Positions 24,761-33,950 are shown, counted from the stretch's first letter. The stretch is 35,715 bases of DNA from Patescibacteria group bacterium (GCA_025999275.1 AP024680.1:145013-180727), one strand, 5' to 3'. Translations and numbers: made by a program. Notes: generated by a model not told the origin, from the sequence alone.

Positions 24761-26171
24761 TTATTTCTAGTTTGTAAACATTCCCTTCTTGTTTCATGTT
24801 CAAATTTTTATCTTTCAGATTTATTTTTTCAATAAAATATACGGGTTTTTGGTTGACAAAGTTTTTTGCCATCTCTTCCCACTTATTTTGACCTTCGTTA
24901 ATAATCATAATGTCCGGTCTTAGTTTTTCTACCTTTTTTAGGTACCAAAGTGGGGTTGAATAACTCCACCAAGAAAAAATTACTGCATTTTCCTCGACAT
25001 TTTCAAAAACGGACCTTGCCCAAATTTCAGCTCTGTTATTTCCACTTTGGTCAACTAGGTTATAGTTTTTATAAATATTTTTATAAATTGGTATTAATAT
25101 GAAAATAATTATTATTGAGATTTTTGATAAAGTCTTAATTACCCTGTTTGCTTTGATTGTATTTAACTTTTGGGTGATTAGATTTAGAGTAAAAGAGTAG
25201 ATTAATATTAGGATGGTGTTATTTGTAATAAAATATCTTTCTATTGCCGCATTTGAGTAGTTTGCAGAGAAGAAGATGTTTAAAACAAATATTACCAAAA
25301 CTGAATAACTAATTTTTTCTTTTAGCAAGAATGCGGGAATGCCTATAATTGATATATAGAATGTTGCTTTAGTTATTTCTTCTTTTATTGTTATTAAAGC
25401 TTTAATTAAATTTAAAAGTGATTGATGGCTTAAGACCAGACTTTTTTGGGGTGAAAAATCAAGACCAAGAATATATTTTTTAAGATTATTAAAGCTGGTA
25501 AGGTCATAATCAATGGTGTATGCCCCTTTAATTTTGTAGATTAGAGGGATAATTGCATATAGCAATAAGCTAATGAATAAGAAAGATGTACTTAACAACT
25601 TTTCTTTTTTTGAAGTTTTACTTGAAAAAATAATAAAAATAAAGGAAGGGACCCAAAACAATGAAAGTAGATGGTTACCTAAAGAAACTCCAACAACTAG
25701 CCCCAGAATTGGTAGCAAATTATTTTTTTCCTCTTTAATTATTAAAATTGAGATATAGATAAATAAAGAAAACAGGAAGAAATGAAATATGTGGGGATCT
25801 GCTTTAATAGATGTTGACCAGAAAGTTTTGGTTGTGCCAAGAATAATTGGGGCAAGTAGCGATATTGTTTGGTTTTTTGTAATTAATTTTATTGTTCTTG
25901 ATAAAAACACCAAACCTAGTATAGAAAGAATTAAAGACAGGAAATTGGCTCTGAAAGCAATATTGCCAAAAGGGAAAATGTTTGTAAAAAATTTAAGAAG
26001 AATTATGTAGGAGGGATAGCCAGTTGGGTGGGATATATCAAAGGTATAGCCTATTGTTTGAAATTCTCCTGTGTCCCAAAAATCAACAGATGGAAGAATT
26101 GTTTTGAGGTATAAAACAAAAAGTATGGCAAAAGGTGCCTTGGTTGTAATTTTTTTTAGTAACTCACCCAT
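24753..26171 (-). CDS. DUF2723-like polytopic O-mannosyltransferase-type (GT-C) protein
   Basis: 472 residues, about eleven helices. The N-terminus has the DUF2723 pattern: PSVDFWDTGEFQTIGYTFDI with D33 and E36, then SHPTGYP (47-53), LLKFFTNIFPFGNIAFRANFLS. This family is related to protein O-mannosyltransferases, with the Asp in the first external loop as the likely base. A soluble C-terminal segment (about 375-472) includes RSVFENVEENAVIFSWW and RPDIMIINEGQNKW. The acceptor is unknown. The 5' end overlaps the preceding gene by 16 bp. Confidence 0.85.
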   Translation of the reverse strand: MGELLKKITTKAPFAILFVLYLKTILPSVDFWDTGEFQTIGYTFDISHPTGYPSYIILLKFFTNIFPFGNIAFRANFLSLILSILGLVFLSRTIKLITKNQTISLLAPIILGTTKTFWSTSIKADPHIFHFFLFSLFIYISILIIKEEKNNLLPILGLVVGVSLGNHLLSLFWVPSFIFIIFSSKTSKKEKLLSTSFLFISLLLYAIIPLIYKIKGAYTIDYDLTSFNNLKKYILGLDFSPQKSLVLSHQSLLNLIKALITIKEEITKATFYISIIGIPAFLLKEKISYSVLVIFVLNIFFSANYSNAAIERYFITNNTILILIYSFTLNLITQKLNTIKANRVIKTLSKISIIIIFILIPIYKNIYKNYNLVDQSGNNRAEIWARSVFENVEENAVIFSWWSYSTPLWYLKKVEKLRPDIMIINEGQNKWEEMAKNFVNQKPVYFIEKINLKDKNLNMKQEGNVYKLEIIN

Positions 26172-27301
26172 TGGAATTTATTAATCCACAAAACACCCCA
26201 AAGATTAACTATTATTGAAATGAAAAGTAAAATCCAGTGAATTTTTTTTAGTTTCGTTTTAGCAACTCCCCTTATGGTTAAAAGAAAAAGAAAAGGATAA
26301 AAGTCAACAGCATATCTATATCCGAATTGGGTAAATCCAGTGCCACCATGACTTAGTATAATTGTGGAAATTAGGAAAATACTAATCCAAGACCATTTTA
26401 CAACCATTTCTTTTATTGGCGCAAAAAGAGAAAAAACAAAAGCGGGAGTTGTGAGCCATATAGCCATACCAGCCCATGATGGAATAATGTAAGGAAAGTG
26501 GCTGATGATTTTTGGCATACCCAAAAGTAGTATTTTAAGATGGTCTGGGATATAGGAAATATTAACCAATCCCTTTTGGTACCACGGTTCTTCAAATATT
26601 CCAGGAATTTTTGAATAACCCACATCAAAGATTGTCCCAAAACGAATATAGTTGTAAATACTGTTGAAAATAAAAAATGGCATAAAGCCAAGGATTAGTT
26701 TTGCAAATTCTTTAACACCCTTCTTTTTTAGAAGAAAAATAAAAAAGGGGATGCAAATGATAATGTTTACTCTTGAAAGATAAGCAGCTCCAAGAAAAAC
26801 GCCTATTTTTATAGGGTCGTCTGAGGTTATTAATTTATAAATTGCAAGAAGCAAGAAAAGACAGGCTGTTATTTGACCTAAGTACCAGGAAGATCCAACC
26901 GAAGATAAAAACCAAATAATTGTGCCAAAACCAGACAGAAGAGATGACCAAATTGCAAGTTTTATATTCTTTTTTATTTTTAAAGAGAGGTTAAAAACAA
27001 CAACTGGAATTAAGGCACCGATAATATGGGCAATATATTGTTGTTGAAAATTTTTAAATATCATTAGGAAGGGAATAAGCAATATTGCTGGCATTGGCGG
27101 GTGAACAATGTAAAATTTACCATCTCCGCTAGGAATTAGCTCTGAAAGCCAAGGAGGATTCTCATCGATATAGTATTTTCCTTCTAAAAATGCTTGGGAC
27201 AGTCTTAGAAAATAGTCATATGGGGTTTTGCCAGCTGAAGTGATAATATAAACTAGAAGAAAAAGAAAAAAAATAAATAGTGAGGGTGTCATTTTGCGCA
27301 T
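26156..27301 (-). CDS. Polytopic membrane protein, GT-C glycosyltransferase-like
   Basis: 381 residues with about ten helices. The first external loop has DYFLRLSQAFLEGKYYIDE and then IVHPPMPAILLIPFLM, the arrangement of RgtA/GT39-like enzymes (HPP after the loop), but the usual Asp-Glu pair right after helix 1 is not obvious; the Asp in TPYDYF is the best candidate. The middle has GAAYLSRVNIIICIPFF, also seen in this group. A second ATG three codons in (27292) is an alternative start. Its first ATG overlaps the ATG of the divergent gene. Substrates are unknown. Confidence 0.7.
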   Translation of the reverse strand: MRKMTPSLFIFFLFLLVYIITSAGKTPYDYFLRLSQAFLEGKYYIDENPPWLSELIPSGDGKFYIVHPPMPAILLIPFLMIFKNFQQQYIAHIIGALIPVVVFNLSLKIKKNIKLAIWSSLLSGFGTIIWFLSSVGSSWYLGQITACLFLLLAIYKLITSDDPIKIGVFLGAAYLSRVNIIICIPFFIFLLKKKGVKEFAKLILGFMPFFIFNSIYNYIRFGTIFDVGYSKIPGIFEEPWYQKGLVNISYIPDHLKILLLGMPKIISHFPYIIPSWAGMAIWLTTPAFVFSLFAPIKEMVVKWSWISIFLISTIILSHGGTGFTQFGYRYAVDFYPFLFLLTIRGVAKTKLKKIHWILLFISIIVNLWGVLWINKFQWVSY

Positions 27302-29204
27302 GGTTAATTACATATTCCTTTTATTGGGAATTATTTACACAACAATTTTACCAGGTTTTTTAGTGGTTGGATTCTTGTTTCCCAATCTTAAGTTGTGGGA
27401 AAAGATTCCACTTTGTTTTCTTTTAAGTGTAATTATATCCACTATTTTTTCTTATCTTGCTGCTCTAGTTTTTGGCCTTTCAAGAGAGACATTGTTGGCG
27501 TGCTTTATTTTCTTTGTAATTCTTTTGTTAGTTTTAGTTTGGAAAAAAGGTTTGCCTAGTTTTTCAGGTCTTCAAGAGTTAAAAAGGGAGATAATCTTTG
27601 GAATTTTGGTTTATTTAATATTTTTTACTGCTCTTTTACCTGGAATTTTTACTTATAAAAATGGTTATTTTGTGATGTCTGGGCCAAATTGGCAGGATAC
27701 AGCAATGCATCTTTCGATAATAGAAAGTTTGGCTCAAGGGAACTTTCCTCCCCAAGCTCCTTATTTTTCAGGACAACCGCTTTCTTATTATTATTTCTCA
27801 GATTTGCACGCAGCAATTATTAACATCTTTTATGGTGATTTTTTCCCTCAGGTTTTAGTCTTAATTAATCCCTTTTTTGCGATGACATTTTTCTTTTCAG
27901 TTTATGCGCTTTCATTTTCTATTTTAAAGAAAAGGGGTCTTTCAATTGTTGCGGGATTAATGGCGGTTTTTTATAGCAATATGAAATTTATTGATCTTTT
28001 TATATATCTTTTCTCGAATTGTGTTGGATATTTTCGGTTAGTGGCTGAAAACCCTTTTCATCTTGATCAGGAGCTTTTTCAGATGGTGCCGATGTCGGAT
28101 TATTTTCTGCAAAACAGGCCAATGATGGTTGGTCTTCCTGCTTTTGTTTTGACGATTTTGCTTTTATTGGAAGGTGTTAAAAAGAATAAATTTGATTGGA
28201 AAAAAATATTTTTAGCAGGTTTTATAACAGCTGCTCTTATTAAGTTTCAACTCTTTGGTTTTGTGGTTTCCTGGCTTTTCCTTGGGCTTTGTTTACTTTT
28301 CAAATTGATAGTTGAGAAAAACAGGCTAGTTGATTTAATTAGGGTTGTTGTTGTATTTGGTTTTTGGACCTTTTTATTTTCGCTAGGCTTTGGCTTTTCC
28401 AATATAGGATCAAGGTCCTTAATTTCTGTCTTTTTACAGAGCTTTGACTGGGGCCCATGGCAGTCTCATCCTTTGACCTGGTTTTTTCTGTTTATTTTTG
28501 CGAACTTTGGGCCAGGTTTTTTTATTTTTCTTATTGGCTTTTGGTTGCCAAAATTGAGGAGAAAAACAGAAGTTCTTATTCTGTATCTAATCTGTCTTAC
28601 TCTTTTTATTATTCCGTTTTTGTTTAAATTCACAATTTACGCTCAGGATATGTTTAAATTTTTTTATTATGCAGTCCCTTTAGTTAGCTTTCTTGTTGTA
28701 TTTTTCTTTAGTTTTATTCCTGATCAAAAAGGAAGAATGTTTTTGTTGTCTTTAATTTTGTTTTTTACTTCTTTAACCTCTGTAAACCTTCTTTTCCATT
28801 CGTTTTTAAACAAGAATATTGCTTATAGTTTGGCTGATTATAAAGCTGGTATGTGGATTAGGAATAATATTCCTGAAAAATCTGTTTTCGTAACTTTGCC
28901 TACTGTTCATTCAGCACCTGCTGACATAGGGGGTAGGTTAAGAATTATCTCTTATATTAACTGGCCCTATTCGCATGGTTTTGACCAGGGGGAAGACAAT
29001 GTTTTTTCAAGGGCATCTGATGTAGAAAAAGTGTATGGTTCTGCTGATGTGAGGTATGTTAAATTTAGATATAATGCCAGGTATATATATTATGGAGAAG
29101 AGGAGAGACAGAAATTTCCAGATGCAGTGTTAAAATTTGATCAAAATATTCATTTAAAGAAAATTTATGATGAGGATGGTATAAAGATTTATGAAATTTT
29201 TTAA
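27300..29204 (+). CDS. Large polytopic membrane protein, DUF2298/YYY-like GT-C family
   Basis: 634 residues from ATG 27300; a TTG at 27294 has a better spaced Shine-Dalgarno (GAGGGTG near 27282-27288) and is a real alternative. About twelve to fourteen helices. The large external loop after the fourth or fifth helix carries GPNWQDTAMHLSIIESLAQG and GQPLSYYYFSDLHAA. The Asp next to the helix and the YYY stretch recall DUF2298/Chlor_Arch_YYY proteins, which are putative polyprenyl-phosphate-dependent sugar transferases. The C-terminal 130 residues are soluble. It overlaps the next GT-C gene by 14 bp, suggesting coupled expression. Confidence 0.65.
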   Translation: MVNYIFLLLGIIYTTILPGFLVVGFLFPNLKLWEKIPLCFLLSVIISTIFSYLAALVFGLSRETLLACFIFFVILLLVLVWKKGLPSFSGLQELKREIIFGILVYLIFFTALLPGIFTYKNGYFVMSGPNWQDTAMHLSIIESLAQGNFPPQAPYFSGQPLSYYYFSDLHAAIINIFYGDFFPQVLVLINPFFAMTFFFSVYALSFSILKKRGLSIVAGLMAVFYSNMKFIDLFIYLFSNCVGYFRLVAENPFHLDQELFQMVPMSDYFLQNRPMMVGLPAFVLTILLLLEGVKKNKFDWKKIFLAGFITAALIKFQLFGFVVSWLFLGLCLLFKLIVEKNRLVDLIRVVVVFGFWTFLFSLGFGFSNIGSRSLISVFLQSFDWGPWQSHPLTWFFLFIFANFGPGFFIFLIGFWLPKLRRKTEVLILYLICLTLFIIPFLFKFTIYAQDMFKFFYYAVPLVSFLVVFFFSFIPDQKGRMFLLSLILFFTSLTSVNLLFHSFLNKNIAYSLADYKAGMWIRNNIPEKSVFVTLPTVHSAPADIGGRLRIISYINWPYSHGFDQGEDNVFSRASDVEKVYGSADVRYVKFRYNARYIYYGEEERQKFPDAVLKFDQNIHLKKIYDEDGIKIYEIF

Positions 29205-31623
29205 TAAGAATAAAAAAATAATTTTTATTTTGCTTGCTGCTTTTGTTTTCAGATTACTGATATCTTTTTTTGGAACTTTAGATATTGATTTTAATACTTT
29301 TTTGGGCTGGAGTTATCGTTTGGTTAAACATCCCTTACCTGATTTTTATAAAGAGTGGTCTGATTATCTTCCTGGATACCTTTATATTCTTTTTATTTTG
29401 GGAAAAATAAAGAATACTTTTGGTTTTGTCCCCAATGAAATTCTTTATAAATTCCCTGCAATAATCGCTGATATAGTTAGCACTTTCTTGGTTTATAAGA
29501 TTGTCTTTCGTCTTAAGGGTCAAAAGACTGCTTTAATGTCTGCCTTGTTTTATGCTTTTAATCCAGCTATTTTTGCGAATTCTTCGCTTTGGGGACAGGT
29601 TGATAGCTTGACTATTCTTTTTTCTCTTCTCTCGCTTTATTTTTTTGATAGTTCATTTACCCTTTCAGCTATTTTTCTAGCTTTTGGAACAGCGGTTAAG
29701 ATTCAAGCATCCTTGACTGTTATTCCAATTTTATTTTTGTTTTGGACTAGGAAAATCAATATTAAAACTCTTTTTAATTACGGACTCATTGCTCTTTCCT
29801 TTTTCTTACTAACATTTCTACCTTTTTTGCCTTTCGGAAAAGATTTAAATCAGTTCCCGCTTTTTGTTTGGGAGAGGGTGGGACAAACTTTAAATCAGTA
29901 CCCTTACACTTCTGTTAATGCTTTTAATTTTTGGGGACTTTTTGGATTTTGGCAACCTGACCAAAAAGTTTTTACTTCGATTTTTTCGTTTCTGATACTT
30001 TTTTCTTTAAGCATTTTTTCTTTTTTGAGATTAAAAAAAGTTAAGGGTGCTCAATATTTAATTCTTACTCTTGTTTTTTTTGTTTCTTTCCTTTTTTTTC
30101 CTAGGATGCATGAGAGACATTTGTTGCCTGTTTTTGCTCCGCTTTTGATCTCCGCTAGTTTGTTTACCGATCTTCTTGTTGTTTATATTTTTCTCTCAAT
30201 TTTATATTGTCTTAATCTTTATTATTCTTTTATTTGGATAACTGATAATTTTAAAGTTGTGTTTTCTGATTTCTTTATTAAAATTCTAATTTTCTTTGAA
30301 ATTTTAACTTTTTCATTACTTTTGAATGTTGGCTGGTCAGGGAAGACAAGGTTGATTTATTTCTTTAAAGATAAGTTATATTCCTTATTTCATTCTGCAA
30401 ATAAACCTTCTGCCAAACTTTTTTCTAACGCTGGTTTGCCTAGAGAAAGAGCTAGGATCTTTTTGATTTTGATCTTGATGTTTGCTTTTATTTGTCGTGT
30501 TTACAGACTTGGTATTCCTGAGAAAGAATATTTTGACGAGGTATATCATGCCTTTACTGCTCGTTTAATGCTTCATGGTGATCCAAAGGCCTGGGAGTGG
30601 TGGAACCCGCACCCTGAAGGTTATGCTTATGAATGGAGCCATCCTCCTTTGGCAAAAATTGGAATGCAGATTGGGATGATTATCTTTGGTGAAAATTCTT
30701 TTGGGTGGCGTTTTCCTGCAGCTTTACTTGGGACATTGTCTGTTCTTTTGGTTTACCTTATTGGGAAGGAGGTTTTTAAAGATGAGATTGCTGCTTTATT
30801 TTCTGCTTTGTTTTTTTCTCTTGACGGTCTTTTTTTGGTTCTCTCAAGAATAGGAATGAATGATTCTTATTTATTATTTTTTTCTCTTCTTACTATTTAT
30901 CTTTTTCTTAAAGATAAAATTTTACTTTCAAGTTTGTCATTTGGTCTTGCTTTATCTTCCAAGTGGAGTGCTGTCTGGGTTGTACCCATTTTGTTTACTG
31001 CTTTCTTTGCTTTTGGTAAGAAATTAAAGTTTGATTATATTTGGTTTTTAATTTTGCCGCCTCTTGTTTATATTGCAAGCTACACCCAAATGTTTTTGAC
31101 TGGTCATTCTTTTGATATTTTTGTTGGTGTTCAAAAGCAAATGTGGTGGTATCATACGGGGCTTAAGGCAACCCATCCTTATACTTCTCCCTGGTGGAGC
31201 TGGCCTTTATTGATTAGGCCCATCTGGCTTTATACCAATTCTTTTGGTTCGGGTATGATTGCTAATATTTATGCATTCGGTAACCCAGCGATCTTCTGGT
31301 TTGGTTTAGCCTCTATTTTTATTACTCTTTATTATGCTTATCTTTTCAAAAATAAAAGATTAGGTTGGCTTGTATTTTCTTATCTTGTTTTCTTTGTTCC
31401 TTGGTCGCTTTCGCCTCGAATTATGTTTTTGTATCATTATTTACCGTCAATTCCATTTTTGTCTTGTGCTATTGGATTTGTTTTAAGAAAAAATATTAGG
31501 CTTTTCTTACCTTATCTGGTTACTGCTTTTGTTCTTTTTGTGTATTTCTATCCCCATTTAATTGGTTTGCCTATTAATATAGCGATTGATAACTCTTTTT
31601 ATTGGTTTTCCTCATGGAGATAA
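29191..31623 (+). CDS. Fusion of two GT-C modules: Gpi18-like mannosyltransferase and PMT-like (GT39)
   Basis: 810 residues, about twenty helices. Module 1 (about 1-395) resembles Gpi18/PIG-V-like or related polytopic mannosyltransferases: DIDFNTFLGWS near residue 31 in the first loop, LPGYLYILFILGK, and NSSLWGQVDSLTILFSLLSL. A basic linker (about 385-420) follows. Module 2 (about 425-810) is a dolichyl/polyprenyl-phosphate-mannose protein mannosyltransferase: EYFDEVYHAFTARLML with D449-E450, WSHPPLAKIG (482-491), GWRFPAALLGTLSV, SRIGMNDSYLL and LALSSKWSAVW. Both modules are expected to use polyprenyl-phospho-sugars outside the membrane, so one chain could add two consecutive sugars. Acceptor unknown. 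Confidence 0.85.
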   Translation: MKFFNKNKKIIFILLAAFVFRLLISFFGTLDIDFNTFLGWSYRLVKHPLPDFYKEWSDYLPGYLYILFILGKIKNTFGFVPNEILYKFPAIIADIVSTFLVYKIVFRLKGQKTALMSALFYAFNPAIFANSSLWGQVDSLTILFSLLSLYFFDSSFTLSAIFLAFGTAVKIQASLTVIPILFLFWTRKINIKTLFNYGLIALSFFLLTFLPFLPFGKDLNQFPLFVWERVGQTLNQYPYTSVNAFNFWGLFGFWQPDQKVFTSIFSFLILFSLSIFSFLRLKKVKGAQYLILTLVFFVSFLFFPRMHERHLLPVFAPLLISASLFTDLLVVYIFLSILYCLNLYYSFIWITDNFKVVFSDFFIKILIFFEILTFSLLLNVGWSGKTRLIYFFKDKLYSLFHSANKPSAKLFSNAGLPRERARIFLILILMFAFICRVYRLGIPEKEYFDEVYHAFTARLMLHGDPKAWEWWNPHPEGYAYEWSHPPLAKIGMQIGMIIFGENSFGWRFPAALLGTLSVLLVYLIGKEVFKDEIAALFSALFFSLDGLFLVLSRIGMNDSYLLFFSLLTIYLFLKDKILLSSLSFGLALSSKWSAVWVVPILFTAFFAFGKKLKFDYIWFLILPPLVYIASYTQMFLTGHSFDIFVGVQKQMWWYHTGLKATHPYTSPWWSWPLLIRPIWLYTNSFGSGMIANIYAFGNPAIFWFGLASIFITLYYAYLFKNKRLGWLVFSYLVFFVPWSLSPRIMFLYHYLPSIPFLSCAIGFVLRKNIRLFLPYLVTAFVLFVYFYPHLIGLPINIAIDNSFYWFSSWR

Positions 31624-31666
31624 TCTAGGATTGTTTCTCATTAAATTCAATTAACTTCAATTTTTT

Positions 31667-32518
31667 CTAAAAAGCGATAGTAAAAGCGATAGTTAGTAAG
31701 ATAACACTGCCTAGGATGTTTATAATTGTTGGGTAGGAGATACCTGATTCTGGAATGGGTGCTAGGGAAGGTGTGGGTGTAACAATTGGGATGGGTGATG
31801 TACTTGCTGCAACGATTGTGGCGCTTGGTGAAGCTGTTGGGGTGGGGTTTGTTGGGTCAAAAGTGGCTTGTGGGGTTTCGGATGGCGGTGTTTCTGATGT
31901 AACAATGTAAGAGCCGCTACTTGATGGATTTAAAAGAATATCTTCTGCTGTCGATTTATCTGTGACTTTACTTGTGGTGGGATTAAAAGTTAGGTTGATT
32001 GATCCTGGTGATTGGGCTTTAAAGTTAATTGTAGCAATAACTTCTTCTCCATTTGTTTTATATCCTTCACTCGAGCTGTTTAAACCACCAATTCTTATTT
32101 CTACATTTTTTTCTTGTGTATTGTTGTTCACCGATTTTATTGGGAAGCTCCAATTGTTGTTTACTACCAGGCTTGAATTTACCTGAACATCAGTAGCTAA
32201 AATAGGGGGGGTCTCTTCTTGGTATGAATAGCTTAGATTTATGGTTACAGCTGATATATATCTTCCTGCAGTATCAAGTAGTATGTTAACAGAAAATGCT
32301 TGACCTTCTTTTATATTTTTTGTTTCAGGGGAAAGGAAAACTTTTACTGTTCCAGTTGGTGTTACTGCTTTTTTTCTAATTTCTTGTCTTTGATTGACTA
32401 AGATTATGCCAATAGCTAGTCCCGTTACTAATAGTAGTATTCCTAGTATAGCAATTAAGATTTTTTTGTTTTCCCCTTTTTTTTCTTGGATTTCAATATC
32501 TGTTTCTTTTGATCCCAT
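31667..32518 (-). CDS. Secreted cohesin-like domain protein with N- and C-terminal membrane helices
   Basis: 283 residues. Helix 1 (about 20-41) is followed by NQRQEIRKKA (42-51). Residues about 55-205 form a beta-sandwich resembling cohesin domains: VKVFLSPETKNIKEGQAFSVNILLDT, then AVTINLSYSY, then EEVIATINFKAQSPGSINLTF. A Pro/Thr/Ser linker (about 206-255) leads to PESGISYPT (256-264) and a terminal hydrophobic helix. Cohesins bind dockerins in cellulosomes, but related modules are widespread adhesion domains, so surface binding is inferred. The last eight residues are a duplicated TIAF from a 12-bp tandem repeat. It shares both end motifs with the Fn3 protein upstream. Confidence 0.8.
   Translation of the reverse strand: MGSKETDIEIQEKKGENKKILIAILGILLLVTGLAIGIILVNQRQEIRKKAVTPTGTVKVFLSPETKNIKEGQAFSVNILLDTAGRYISAVTINLSYSYQEETPPILATDVQVNSSLVVNNNWSFPIKSVNNNTQEKNVEIRIGGLNSSSEGYKTNGEEVIATINFKAQSPGSINLTFNPTTSKVTDKSTAEDILLNPSSSGSYIVTSETPPSETPQATFDPTNPTPTASPSATIVAASTSPIPIVTPTPSLAPIPESGISYPTIINILGSVILLTIAFTIAF
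31670..31693. repeat. 12-bp tandem duplication at the end of the cohesin-like gene
   Basis: AAAAGCGATAGT occurs twice in direct succession (31670-31681 and 31682-31693). It encodes TIAF-TIAF, the last eight residues of the protein, right before the TAG stop. Confidence 0.95.
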
Positions 32519-32579
32519 TTTTGTGCTTGCTCATTTTTAGTAATAACTCATAGAGGAAGGGCTTGTGTTTACCTAGTTC

Positions 32580-33950
32580 CTAAAAAAGCAAAAAACCACT
32601 TCCTACCAATAATAGTAACCCAGTGGTAAAAAGAAATAGGGTGGGCAAACTAAATCCTGAAATTGGCTGTATGGGAGTGGCGGTAGGTGAAGCATTTTTT
32701 TGAATTAAGGGTGTTGATGTGGCGATAAATGTTGGGGTTGCATTTGGTGTTGGTGTCGATGTTGAGGTTAATATTGGAGTTGGGGTGATGCTGGCTGATG
32801 GTGTAGCTTCAAAGGCTGGTTCATTTGCTTCTGATGCCTGTACAATAAATGTTTTTATAATGCTTCTTAAAACTCCATCTTCGTCTCTATAAGTAAGTGT
32901 AATTTTGTGAGTGCCGGGGGTTAATCTTGAAGGAGGACTCCATTTCCAAACACCACTGTTATTAGCATTTATTGTTGTTGTTTGAGGTTTTTCTGATTCT
33001 ACTGTAATGGTTATTGTTTTATTGGGGGGCGCCTTGCCAAAAAATTCTGGGTTTGTCGTATAAATAACTTCTCCTTCTTCAATGCTATCAATAGTTACAT
33101 TGTTGTTTGCAATTCCTTCATTGTCATAATCATTAACATTGAATTTTGGTTGTTTGGTTACTTGTTCCGGTGCCAGGATCTCTGCGGTGGGAATGGCTTC
33201 GCTCTTATTGGTGGTAATACCTCTGAAATCAAAATTTTGGCCTAGAGTGATAATTGGTGTGGGGTTTGCGTCTTGTAGATAAATTTGAGCAGAGGCAATT
33301 CCTTGAGGACCGGCATGTACGTTTATTTCAATCAATTCCTGACCCGTTGGCTGATAAGCATCTTTTAGATCCTCTGTCCTTAGTTCTAAAAGAGGAATTA
33401 TCCAATTACCATTTTCAGATGTATAGGTTGAGAGCAAACTTACTCCCTGGATTTTAGCAAACACCAGAGCTTGGTTGACAGGTGTGCCTATTGAGCTAAC
33501 AACAGAACCAGAAATATTCTTGATAGAAGAGTTGTTTTTAGTGTTTAGAGAGGAACCCGTTTCGATTTCCCAGGGTGTACCATTGTTGTCATAGGTGCTT
33601 GTGTTTGAGATTATTTTGAAGTAATAAATTGTTTGGGGTTCTAGGTTTCTTATGGTTGCAAAGTGTGTGTATCCTTGACTTTTAGTTTCCTCAGCAGTAG
33701 TTTGGTTTAAGGATGTTTTGCTTTTTCCCCAGATAATGGAACCATTCGATTTGTCTTGGGTGGTCCAGCTAACAGAGAAGGAAGAATCTGTGATATTTGA
33801 GATTTGGACATTTTGGGGTGCGTTTTGAGACTTGGCTTTTGGTATAAGAAGTTGCTTTTGTCCAACCAATATTACAGAGAAGGATAGACCTAAAGTTAGT
33901 ATTATTATGGCAATGATTGTTGGAATTTTTACCTTTCTCATTTTGTTCAT
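32580..33950 (-). CDS. Secreted Fn3/Ig-like multidomain protein with N- and C-terminal membrane helices
   Basis: 456 residues; AAAGGAT just before the ATG at 33950 supports this start. Helix 1 (about 10-29) is followed by GQKQLLIPKA (30-39). Domains: a fibronectin type III-like domain (about 44-135; SNITDSSFSVSWTTQD, NLEPQTIYYFKI), a carboxypeptidase-regulatory-like beta domain (about 144-225; GSVVSSIGTPVNQALVFAK, ENGNWIIPL), and an Ig-like domain (about 300-373; GVWKWSPPSRLTPGTHKITL). A Pro/Thr/Ser linker (about 380-428) ends in PISGFSLPT (429-437) and a hydrophobic tail. It looks like a surface protein without a catalytic domain. It lies downstream of pilN-pilO and may belong to that export context. 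Confidence 0.8.
   Translation of the reverse strand: MNKMRKVKIPTIIAIIILTLGLSFSVILVGQKQLLIPKAKSQNAPQNVQISNITDSSFSVSWTTQDKSNGSIIWGKSKTSLNQTTAEETKSQGYTHFATIRNLEPQTIYYFKIISNTSTYDNNGTPWEIETGSSLNTKNNSSIKNISGSVVSSIGTPVNQALVFAKIQGVSLLSTYTSENGNWIIPLLELRTEDLKDAYQPTGQELIEINVHAGPQGIASAQIYLQDANPTPIITLGQNFDFRGITTNKSEAIPTAEILAPEQVTKQPKFNVNDYDNEGIANNNVTIDSIEEGEVIYTTNPEFFGKAPPNKTITITVESEKPQTTTINANNSGVWKWSPPSRLTPGTHKITLTYRDEDGVLRSIIKTFIVQASEANEPAFEATPSASITPTPILTSTSTPTPNATPTFIATSTPLIQKNASPTATPIQPISGFSLPTLFLFTTGLLLLVGSGFLLF

Noticed and set aside
31624-31666. Terminator between the convergent GT-C fusion and cohesin-like gene
   Set aside because: The interval has direct TTCAATT-like repeats and a T-run but no stable inverted repeat.
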